Below, piece after piece: positions 43,600 to 50,631 of a stretch of 50,631 nt of DNA (position 1 is its first letter; the number at the start of each line of letters is the position of its first letter). Below the pieces are notes generated by a model that was not told the DNA's origin, did no database searches, and was given only the letters and a program-made list of their open reading frames with translations. The translations under genes and the position numbers were made by a program. The stretch covers positions 1 through 50,631 of the forward strand of contig NZ_LHZA01000139.1 of the NCBI RefSeq assembly GCF_001580535.1, in the 5' to 3' direction. The stretch comes from Acetobacter cerevisiae (GTDB lineage Bacteria > Pseudomonadota > Alphaproteobacteria > Acetobacterales > Acetobacteraceae).

Positions 43600-45828
43600 C
43601 TAGGACGACGCTGGACTGAAATAAAGAACCGAAAGAGGGGGCAGCGTTGCCAGGACAGAAGCAGGCACTCCATGAGCCGGCACATCCTCGGCATGCAGTC
43701 CTCCTGAATTTCCAACATTGGAGCCGCCAAAACATGAGGCGTCAGTATTGAGAATTTCGTGCCAGTATCCTGCATGCGGCACGCCAATGCGGTAATTGTG
43801 ACGTGGCACGGGCGTCATGTTGCACACAATCAGAACAGGGGCGGCATCCGGCGCATACCGCATCCAGGCAAGAACACAGTTTTGCGTATCGTCGGCAATA
43901 AGCCACTGGAAGCCATGATCGCTATAATCATCTGCATACAAGGCAGGATAGGCGCGATAGAGGCGGTTTAAGGTGGCAACAGTCTCGTGCATTCCCTTGC
44001 CCGTGGCATCTTCCAGCCGCTGCCAGGCAATCTGCCCGTCATGATTCCATTCTTCCCTCTGCGCCAGTTCTCCGCCCATAAAAAGCAATTGCTTGCCAGG
44101 ATGGGCCCACATGAGCGCATACAGACACCTGAGATTAGCGTGCTTCTGCCAGTCATCTCCGGGCATGCGGGACAGGAGAGAACCTTTGCCGTGCACAACC
44201 TCATCATGAGAAAGGGGAAGAATAAACCGCTCTGAATAGGCGTAGATCATGCCAAAAGTCAGGTCATGCGCATGATACCCACGCCAGAGCGGGTCCAGTT
44301 GCATGTAGCGGAGCGTGTCGTGCATCCAGCCCATATTCCACTTGAAGCGAAATCCCAGCCCCCCAGTTTCCGGTGGCGCGGTCACGCCCGGCCAGGCAGT
44401 CGATTCCTCAGCAATGAGCATCACATCATCACGCAGATCCCGGATCAGTGTCGAGAGTTCATGAAAGAAAGAAACAGCCTCAAGATTTTCACGCCCGCCA
44501 TAAATATTGGCCTTCCACTCGCCTTCTTTGCGGCTGTAATCGCGATACAGCATGGACGCAACCGCATCGACCCGCAGGCCATCAATATGAAAACGCCGAA
44601 GCCAGTAAAACGCGCTCCCCAGCAGGAAACCACGCACCTCGTTTCGGCCAAAATTGAAAATCAGCGTGTGCCAATCTTGATGAAACCCTTCCTGTGGATC
44701 TGCATGTTCATACAGATGCGTGCCATCAAAACATGCCAGTCCATGCGGGTCAGAGGGAAAATGGGCTGGCACCCAGTCCATAATGACCCCAATCCCCACC
44801 TGATGGCATCTGTCCACAAACGCCGCAAATTCCTCCGGAGAACCATGCCGGGCTGTGGGGGCGTATAAACTGACAGGCTGATACCCCCAGGACCCCGCAA
44901 AAGGATATTCAGTGATCGGAAGCAATTCGATGTGCGTAAAACCCAGCTCCTGAATATACGGAATAAGGGCATCCGCCAGACTGCTCCACGAGATAAACCG
45001 CTCCCCACTGCGAGGAAACTTCCAGGAAGGTGCATGAATTTCGTAAATGGATATAGGAGCATTTACGGCCTGCCGTTTGCCTCTTTGCTGCATCCAGTCC
45101 GCATCATGCCATTCATAAGTTAGCGCCCCGGCAACACGCGATGCAGTCGCTGGCGGCTTTTCCGCAAAACGGGCATAGGGGTCTGCCTTTGCTGGCAAAA
45201 CCTGACCGTCTGCAGAAACAATTTCATATTTATACCGCTCACCAAAGGCAAGACCCGGAACAAAAAGCTCCCACACTCCTGCCCCATGCCGCACGCGCAT
45301 CGGGTGACGACGTCCATCCCATATGTTGAAATCCCCAATAACAGAAACCCTGCGGGCGTTAGGGGCCCAGACTGTAAAGCGAACGCCTTTCACACCGTTT
45401 ATTTCCAGACAATGCGCCCCCATCATTTCATCCGGTGAATGGTGCCGGCCTTCTGAAAATAAATGCAGATCCAGGTCGCCCAGTAGTTTCCCAAAACTGT
45501 AAGGATCAACAACATCCTGCCAGCCATCCGCCCACCTGACTCTTACAAAATAACTCTTACTCCGCTTGGGAATGGTGGCGCTATACACCCCATGAGGATG
45601 AATACGATACATCTTCTGCTCAAGCGGCAGACCTTTTGCCGGAGTGGAGACCACTGTGACTTCAAGAGCATCAGGGAAAAAGACACGGATAATGTCGCCT
45701 CGTCCATCAGGATGACGGCCCAGCACGGCAAAGGGGTTGGAACTCATGCCATGCGCAAGATCTTCAACCTGCTGCTGAAGCGCAATATCGGCTGCTTTTC
45801 GGTTTTTCGGTATAGAATTAGAAGGCAT
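43600..45828 (-). CDS. glgB: 1,4-alpha-glucan (glycogen) branching enzyme
   Basis: A 742-residue GH13 branching enzyme with two N-terminal beta domains (NPFAVLGRHPDGRGDIIRVF; FTVWAPNARRVSVIGDFNIWDGR). Catalytic Asp421 (GLRVDAVASM), Glu474 (AEESTAWPG) and Asp542 (LSHDEVVHGKG) are each exactly 16 residues later than E. coli GlgB D405/E458/D526. The ATG at 45828 is chosen; the longer frame starts at a TTG (45855) with no ribosome-binding site. It transfers alpha-1,4 chain segments to alpha-1,6 branches. It lies 51 bp after glgA and 33 bp before treZ on the same strand. Confidence 0.96.
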   Translation of the reverse strand: MPSNSIPKNRKAADIALQQQVEDLAHGMSSNPFAVLGRHPDGRGDIIRVFFPDALEVTVVSTPAKGLPLEQKMYRIHPHGVYSATIPKRSKSYFVRVRWADGWQDVVDPYSFGKLLGDLDLHLFSEGRHHSPDEMMGAHCLEINGVKGVRFTVWAPNARRVSVIGDFNIWDGRRHPMRVRHGAGVWELFVPGLAFGERYKYEIVSADGQVLPAKADPYARFAEKPPATASRVAGALTYEWHDADWMQQRGKRQAVNAPISIYEIHAPSWKFPRSGERFISWSSLADALIPYIQELGFTHIELLPITEYPFAGSWGYQPVSLYAPTARHGSPEEFAAFVDRCHQVGIGVIMDWVPAHFPSDPHGLACFDGTHLYEHADPQEGFHQDWHTLIFNFGRNEVRGFLLGSAFYWLRRFHIDGLRVDAVASMLYRDYSRKEGEWKANIYGGRENLEAVSFFHELSTLIRDLRDDVMLIAEESTAWPGVTAPPETGGLGFRFKWNMGWMHDTLRYMQLDPLWRGYHAHDLTFGMIYAYSERFILPLSHDEVVHGKGSLLSRMPGDDWQKHANLRCLYALMWAHPGKQLLFMGGELAQREEWNHDGQIAWQRLEDATGKGMHETVATLNRLYRAYPALYADDYSDHGFQWLIADDTQNCVLAWMRYAPDAAPVLIVCNMTPVPRHNYRIGVPHAGYWHEILNTDASCFGGSNVGNSGGLHAEDVPAHGVPASVLATLPPLSVLYFSPASS

Positions 45829-45879
45829 TGCAATACATACCGCTTTATCCTGCAAATAAGAGGAGTGCTTATCGTGCCA

Positions 45880-47517
45880 TCAGGCGTGGGTGCCTGTACG
45901 CTTCTGGCTTTCCGGGTCTGTGCTTCTTAAACCACCGGGCGGCATACGGGCTGGCTGAATTCTGCGCAGCGTACGCGCCTGACGTTTCAAAACATCTCCG
46001 CGGCGTGGCGCAATATCATCGTGCGATGTCTTGTAAGAAGACGAGCACCCTGCCAGTTCCCGGAAAAGTTTGGCATAGTCAGCAGCCTTCCCCTCCCACG
46101 AAACATCGTGAAGAGCACCGTTACGCTGCAAGCGGGCCCAAACAGCCTTCTGCTGGAACAAAACATACGCCCGGCGCACTGCTCCCATCAGCGTTTCAGA
46201 ATTGGTGGGAGCGAACAAAATGCCATTTGCCACACCTTCAGAAATGGCAGCAGAGTTTGCATCAACAATCGTGTCAGACAATCCCCCAACACGTGCTGCA
46301 ATAGGAACAGACCCATAGCGCAACGCGTGCAGCTGCGTCAGACCGCATGGCTCAAACCGGGAGGGAATAAGAGATGCATCAACAGCAGAATGAAGTTTAT
46401 GCCCGAGAATTTCACTATAATTCAGATGGCATGCCAGTTGATGCGGGTATCGGCTTTGCAATTCCGCCAGAGAATGCATGATTTCCCGGTCACCCACACC
46501 GACAATGGCAAGCTGCACGTCCCACTCAAACAAGCGAGGCACAATTTCAGCCAGAATATCAACGCCTTTTTGAGTTGTCAGGCGGCTGACAAGCCCCAGG
46601 AGAAAGGTATCTGCCTTTTGTGGTAAACCAAATTCTGCCTGAAAAACTCTTTTATTTGCACGCCGCCCAACAATATCACCAACAGCATAAGGAAAAGTCA
46701 CCGCAGGATCTGTCAGAGGGTCCCATTCTTTGAGATCCAGGCCATTCAGAATACCTTTCAGCGCCGCAGAGCGGGTCCGTAACAAACCATCAAGCCCCAT
46801 CCCATACTCGGGCGTCTGAATTTCTTCCGCGTAGGTCGGTGAGACAGCGGTCAGGCTATTGGCAAACAAGAGCCCCGCTTTCAAAAAGCTAATCTGTCCG
46901 TGGAACTCCAGGCCTTCAAGTGCAAAAGCCGTTGACGGCAAACCATATGCTTCAAGATTCTCCCGTGGAAAAATTCCCTGAAAAGCGAGATTATGAATCA
47001 CGTGAGAAACAGGCGGAGCCTCCACGCCATCATAATGCAGGTAAGCCGCCACCAGTGCTCCCTGCCAGTCATGGGTCTGCACAACATCGGGACGCCAATG
47101 CTCAAGGCAACCCTGAGCGATAAATGCACCAACACGCGCCAGAACCGCATACCGTATGCCATTATCTTGCCAGTCCTGCCCCGTCGGGCTTCCGTAAGGG
47201 CTCCCAGGACGATCATACAGAGCAGCGACATCAACCACGAAAAGTGACCGTCCTCTGGCAACCCCTTCCCACAAAGTCACTTCATGACCGAGCACGTTTT
47301 CAAAATTCTTTACAATCCGGCGCTCGTTCAGACCTTTCATGACGGATGGATAGCCCGGCAACACGGTATGTGTTCTTATTCCATAAGATATCAGAGCACC
47401 CGGCAGAGACCCAACGACATCCCCTAGCCCACCGGTTTTTATCAGTGGATACATCTCTGAAGCGACGGAAAGGACGTTCAGAGTGGCTGGGGGCATTGCA
47501 ACAGGTATCTGCGTCAT
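45880..47517 (-). CDS. glgA: Glycogen synthase (ADP-glucose)
   Basis: A 545-residue GT5 enzyme that extends alpha-1,4-glucan from ADP-glucose. The ADP-glucose motif KTGGLGDV is at residues 27-34; HNLAFQG, the second-domain start LLGLVSRLTTQKGVD and the C-terminal SRFEPCGLTQL are all present. After the usual end (about residue 490) there is a 55-residue Arg/Pro-rich tail not seen in typical 475-490-residue homologues; its role is unknown. No glgC (ADP-glucose pyrophosphorylase) is present in the window, so ADP-glucose must come from a gene elsewhere. AGAGG lies 9 nt before the ATG. First gene of the minus-strand glycogen/trehalose operon. Confidence 0.95.
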   Translation of the reverse strand: MTQIPVAMPPATLNVLSVASEMYPLIKTGGLGDVVGSLPGALISYGIRTHTVLPGYPSVMKGLNERRIVKNFENVLGHEVTLWEGVARGRSLFVVDVAALYDRPGSPYGSPTGQDWQDNGIRYAVLARVGAFIAQGCLEHWRPDVVQTHDWQGALVAAYLHYDGVEAPPVSHVIHNLAFQGIFPRENLEAYGLPSTAFALEGLEFHGQISFLKAGLLFANSLTAVSPTYAEEIQTPEYGMGLDGLLRTRSAALKGILNGLDLKEWDPLTDPAVTFPYAVGDIVGRRANKRVFQAEFGLPQKADTFLLGLVSRLTTQKGVDILAEIVPRLFEWDVQLAIVGVGDREIMHSLAELQSRYPHQLACHLNYSEILGHKLHSAVDASLIPSRFEPCGLTQLHALRYGSVPIAARVGGLSDTIVDANSAAISEGVANGILFAPTNSETLMGAVRRAYVLFQQKAVWARLQRNGALHDVSWEGKAADYAKLFRELAGCSSSYKTSHDDIAPRRGDVLKRQARTLRRIQPARMPPGGLRSTDPESQKRTGTHA

Positions 47518-47689
47518 GGCTCATGCCTCTTTAGAGTTTTGGTGGTATCGCTGCACACCGACGGACATGATGCTGGCTGTATAAGACGGTTAAACAAAAA
47601 ACGCGGCCTATGCCGGAATGTCCCCGACACACGATTATGTTATCAATTTTCTCCACAGGACATGCGTTACCACCCCATGGATGCCACGG

Positions 47690-47707
47690 TTTCGCCATAT
47701 GGCGAAA
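47690..47707. promoter_or_regulatory. Perfect 18-bp palindrome between glgA and glgX
   Basis: TTTCGCCATATGGCGAAA is identical to its reverse complement over all 18 bases. It lies in the divergent glgA/glgX interval, 39 bases before the predicted glgX start, and is a good operator candidate for a dimeric regulator of both genes. No matching regulator gene is in the window. Confidence 0.5.
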
Positions 47708-47746
47708 AACCAGAAGAGCATTCTGAGTCAGGATGGACCGCTGCCG

Positions 47747-49867
47747 ATGAGCTTTCCGCTTCGCCAAGGATTACGTGAAGGCAACCCCGTCGAGAGAGGC
47801 GCCACGTATGATGGATCAGGTGTCAATTTTGCAGTTTTTTCCGCGAACGCAACAGCAGTCGACATCTGCCTCTTTGACACGGATGGTAAAACCGAAACAG
47901 ACCGCATTCGCCTTCCTGAATACACGGATCAGGTTTTTCATGGCTGGATCCCCGATCTGCATCCGAGTCAGCTTTATGGCTTGCGTGTTCATGGCCCCTA
48001 TGAGCCTGATGCCGGACATCGCTTCAATCCGAACAAACTCCTGCTGGACCCTTATGCCAGAGGGCATTTTGGCAGCCTGCAATGGAACCCTGCCCTGTTT
48101 GGTTATCAACTGGGTCACCCCGATCTTGATCTGAGTTTCGATGACCGGGACAGCGCGGCATTTATCCCAAAATGTATTATTTCCGCTCCATCGCGACGCA
48201 GAAATAAACCTCTAAAAACACGTTGGTCTGATAGCATTATTTATGAGACCCATGTCAAAGGCTTTACACAAACTAACCCTCTGGTCCCTAAACGTCTGCG
48301 CGGCACGTATGCCGGTCTCTGCCATCGCTCCGTGCTCGATTACCTTAAGTCTCTGGGAATAACCTCCATTGAACTTCTCCCCATCCAAAGCTTTGTCAAT
48401 GACCAGTATCTTATAGAAAAAGGCCTCACAAATTACTGGGGCTACAATACGATCGGTTTTTTCTCCCCTGATACACGCTACGCTGCTAACCATGCGGACC
48501 CGGCGACTGAGTTCCGACATATGGTGGCCGGTTGCCATGCTGCTGGCCTCGAAGTCATTATGGATGTTGTCTATAATCACACAGCCGAAGGGAATGAGCT
48601 TGGCCCGACCTTGTCCTTTAAAGGGTTAGACAATGCGTCTTACTACCGTCTGGTTCCTGATAATTTACGCTATTATATTAATGATACCGGGACGGGGAAC
48701 ACATTCAACCTGAGTAATTTGCGGGCTATACAGTTTGTAGCAGACAGCCTGCGTTACTGGGCAGAGGATATGGGCGTGGATGGTTTCCGCTTTGACCTGG
48801 GCACCATTTTGGCACGCGAAAAAGAAGGATTTGATTCCGAAGCGGGCTTTTTGCGCGTCTGCCGACAGGACCCAACTTTGGCGCATCTCAAGTTGATCGC
48901 AGAACCGTGGGATATCGGGCCCGGGGGTTATCAGGTCGGTAAATTCCCGCCAAGCTGGGCAGAATGGAATGACAAATTTCGTGACACAGTCAGAGATTTC
49001 TGGCGCAACGAGGCGCGCGCGTCTGCTTTAGCTACGCGTCTTCTTGGCAGCCCGGACCTGTTTAACCATAGCGGTCGTCAGGCGTGGTCCAGTGTCAATT
49101 TCATTGCTGCGCATGACGGGTTTACACTTAAAGATTGCGTCTCCTATGAGACCAAACATAATCAGGCAAACGGCGAAAATGGCGAAGACGGCTCCAATGA
49201 CAACCGCTCTTGTAACTACGGAGCCGAAGGTCCCACTAATGATGACGCCATTAATGCATTGCGCTGGCGACAGTGCCGCAACATGCTGGCCACCCTTCTG
49301 CTCTCCCAAGGCACCCCCATGCTTCTGGCGGGCGACGAATTTGGTCGCACGCAAAATGGCAATAACAATGCCTACTGCCAGGACAATGCGATTTCATGGC
49401 TGAACTGGACTATTGAAAAAGAAGGAAAGAATCTCCAGTCTTTTACGCAGCGCATCATCAGTCTCAGAAAACGCTTCCCCATTTTAAGACGCAGCCGCTT
49501 TCTCACAGAAGCCTACAACAAGGATCTCGATGTTAAAGAACTGACATGGGTCAGCGCCAGTGGTCAGGAAATGAGGCAAGAAGAGTGGGATCATGCGCAA
49601 TGTTTTGGCCTGATGCTGGATGGTCGCGCCCAGCCGAGCGGTATCATGCAACGCGGTGCAGATGCCACACTCCTCCTCATTCTCAATAGCTGGAATGACG
49701 TTGTGGAATTCACCCTTCCAGAAGCAGAAGGCGGCGCATGGAAAATGCTTCTCGACACTAATCGCCCGGATGACGGAGCCGAGATAGAGAAAAATATTTT
49801 CCAGCAGAAAACACTGTTTACCGTAACGGGACATTCTCTTTTAGTTTTTGAGCTGCTCGGAACTTAG
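47747..49867 (+). CDS. glgX: Glycogen debranching enzyme
   Basis: A 706-residue GH13 isoamylase-type enzyme that cuts alpha-1,6 branches of trimmed glycogen, supplying linear maltodextrins to TreY. An N-terminal CBM48 domain (ATYDGSGVNFAVFSANATAVDICLFD) precedes the barrel. Asp350 lies in GVDGFRFDLGT, Glu386 in LIAEPWDIGPGGYQVG and Asp457 in IAAHDGFTLKD, all family positions. The frame is open from 47618, but the homology-like start MSFPLRQGLREGNPVERGAT at 47747 gives the normal family length and leaves the 18-bp palindrome outside the gene. AGGA lies upstream with a rather long gap. Divergent from glgA. Confidence 0.93.
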   Translation: MSFPLRQGLREGNPVERGATYDGSGVNFAVFSANATAVDICLFDTDGKTETDRIRLPEYTDQVFHGWIPDLHPSQLYGLRVHGPYEPDAGHRFNPNKLLLDPYARGHFGSLQWNPALFGYQLGHPDLDLSFDDRDSAAFIPKCIISAPSRRRNKPLKTRWSDSIIYETHVKGFTQTNPLVPKRLRGTYAGLCHRSVLDYLKSLGITSIELLPIQSFVNDQYLIEKGLTNYWGYNTIGFFSPDTRYAANHADPATEFRHMVAGCHAAGLEVIMDVVYNHTAEGNELGPTLSFKGLDNASYYRLVPDNLRYYINDTGTGNTFNLSNLRAIQFVADSLRYWAEDMGVDGFRFDLGTILAREKEGFDSEAGFLRVCRQDPTLAHLKLIAEPWDIGPGGYQVGKFPPSWAEWNDKFRDTVRDFWRNEARASALATRLLGSPDLFNHSGRQAWSSVNFIAAHDGFTLKDCVSYETKHNQANGENGEDGSNDNRSCNYGAEGPTNDDAINALRWRQCRNMLATLLLSQGTPMLLAGDEFGRTQNGNNNAYCQDNAISWLNWTIEKEGKNLQSFTQRIISLRKRFPILRRSRFLTEAYNKDLDVKELTWVSASGQEMRQEEWDHAQCFGLMLDGRAQPSGIMQRGADATLLLILNSWNDVVEFTLPEAEGGAWKMLLDTNRPDDGAEIEKNIFQQKTLFTVTGHSLLVFELLGT

Positions 49868-50055
49868 AGAGCGAGTTTTTCTTGGAAATATACAATCTTT
49901 ATTCCGGATTCTTAGTTGGACGCATTCCGGGGCATACCCTGCTACCAGATTTACCCTCTTGCAGGATGACAACGCCCTGCGTCCATCAAAGTCAGGAAAC
50001 TTTTCTGGGGATTGATCTTTTATAAGGTAATAGCCAGCAAGCAGGAGTATCGGCC

Positions 50056-50352
50056 ATGCCTCGCGGTGACAAATCAGCCTACACGGATAAGCAGAAAAGA
50101 CAGGCAGAGCATATCGAAGAAAGTTATGAACAGCGTGGCGTCAGCGAAAAAGAAGCTGAGCGTCGGGCATGGGCCACCGTTAATAAAGAAACAGGGGGTG
50201 GTAAGAAAAGCGGTTCAGGGAGAGGCCATGACGTGACGCATGAACCGTCCCGCAAAGGCGGAAAGAAAGGTGGCGAGGCATCGGCTCACCGGCCCGCAGA
50301 CGCACGTTCTGCCACAGCACAAAAAGGCGCTGAAACCAGAAAAAGAAAGTGA
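50056..50352 (+). CDS. Small basic Gly/Lys-rich protein (plasmid-stabilisation/stress-like)
   Basis: A 98-residue, highly charged, probably disordered protein: MPRGDKSAYTDKQKRQAEHIEESYEQRG, then EKEAERRAWATVNKETGGGKKSGSGRG, and a C-terminal RKGGKKGG...KGAETRKRK. Proteins of this type are commonly annotated 'plasmid stabilisation protein', but the chromosomal homologues have KGG-like segments and are probably stress-associated nucleic-acid-binding proteins. AGGAG lies about 9 nt before the ATG. No toxin or partition partner is next to it, which argues against a plasmid role. It stands alone after glgX. Confidence 0.8.
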   Translation: MPRGDKSAYTDKQKRQAEHIEESYEQRGVSEKEAERRAWATVNKETGGGKKSGSGRGHDVTHEPSRKGGKKGGEASAHRPADARSATAQKGAETRKRK

Positions 50353-50631
50353 CGGTTCCGCGCTTATATTACTATTAAAAGAATTTACCTCATAAGGTTT
50401 TTTGTTTTTGTAGCTTGGGTAGCGATATAGTCTTCGCGGATGATTGGTGAAGGGCTCTCAGATGCTTTTCAAAGAACCACCGTAGCCATTTCTGTGCTTA
50501 GGAAGTGAATACCGCAGAGAACAATATCGCCACTACTTATCTCACAGGCTTTGTCTCACCAGACTGTCGCTACAGTGCCCATCTTAAACCAGCAGAAAAA
50601 ACGGCTTTAGAGCGTTTTCTGCGCTGAATGA
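50353..50631. other. Unassigned 3' end of the window
   Basis: No confident gene. ACCT/AGGT (50387-50398) followed by a run of six T forms a weak terminator for the preceding gene. A 40-codon frame from GTG 50505 to TGA 50627 (VNTAENNIATTYLTGFV...) and a 22-codon frame at 50440 look like possible gene remnants, but no family is recognised. Confidence 0.35.

Noticed and set aside
50056..50352. Plasmid maintenance locus
   Set aside because: Despite the common name of this family, no partner toxin, replication or partition gene is nearby, and the surroundings are chromosomal metabolism genes.
50440..50627. Transposase or phage remnant at the window end
   Set aside because: The two short frames show no recognisable transposase motif and no terminal repeats are visible.

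Overview
The window reads as chromosomal DNA of an alphaproteobacterium, most likely an acetic acid bacterium (Acetobacteraceae). This is inferred from gene content: a periplasmic three-subunit FAD/cytochrome c dehydrogenase with a Tat-exported lactonase-like protein, an OprB sugar porin, sugar-acid dissimilation genes, an EcfG-type promoter and an alphaproteobacterial glycogen/trehalose set. The genus is not proven. I found no rRNA, tRNA, CRISPR array, insertion sequence or phage gene.

Layout. (1) 1-2.8 kb: a TonB-dependent receptor broken by an in-frame stop. (2) 2.8-11.9 kb: a regulatory stretch with an exact GGAAC-N16-CGTT promoter match and a 27-codon ORF, followed by a complete 2852-residue cyclic beta-1,2-glucan synthase. 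(3) 12-14.2 kb, minus strand: two secreted GlcG/HbpS-type proteins and a DoxX-like membrane protein. (4) 14.3-27.7 kb: a sugar or sugar-acid oxidation and catabolism locus around a LysR gene. To its left on the minus strand are an IlvD/Edd sugar-acid dehydratase, an HpcH/HpaI aldolase, a semialdehyde dehydrogenase and an OprB porin. To its right on the plus strand are an MFS sugar-acid transporter, an MRJP/SMP-30-like putative lactonase and a gluconate-dehydrogenase-type complex (small, GMC and tri-haem cytochrome c subunits). Together they could take a sugar from porin to periplasmic oxidation, lactone opening, uptake, dehydration, retro-aldol cleavage and aldehyde oxidation. (5) 28-33 kb: a secreted alpha/beta hydrolase, then a TetR-centred cluster (MFS efflux, two SDRs, SRPBCC protein) whose control regions share a near-palindromic operator-like sequence. 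(6) 33-35.2 kb: an SDR and an AGE-family sugar isomerase with overlapping ends. (7) 35.5-39 kb: a GT2 glycosyltransferase converging on a tightly coupled methyltransferase / PIG-L deacetylase / acyl-CoA-dehydrogenase-like operon of unknown role. (8) 39.2-49.9 kb: glycogen and trehalose metabolism, glgA-glgB-treZ-treY on the minus strand and glgX divergent, with a perfect 18-bp palindrome between them. (9) 50 kb: a small basic Gly/Lys-rich stress or plasmid-stabilisation-like protein.

Theme. Several blocks fit osmotic or desiccation stress and carbohydrate storage (cyclic glucan, trehalose from glycogen, stress-type SDR, KGG-type protein). The centre is a classic oxidative sugar-use locus. The most novel unit is the GT2 / methyltransferase / PIG-L / acyl-CoA-dehydrogenase-like set, whose chemistry resembles the glycosyltransferase-deacetylase-N-methyltransferase logic of lipo-chitooligosaccharide synthesis. 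That comparison is inference only.
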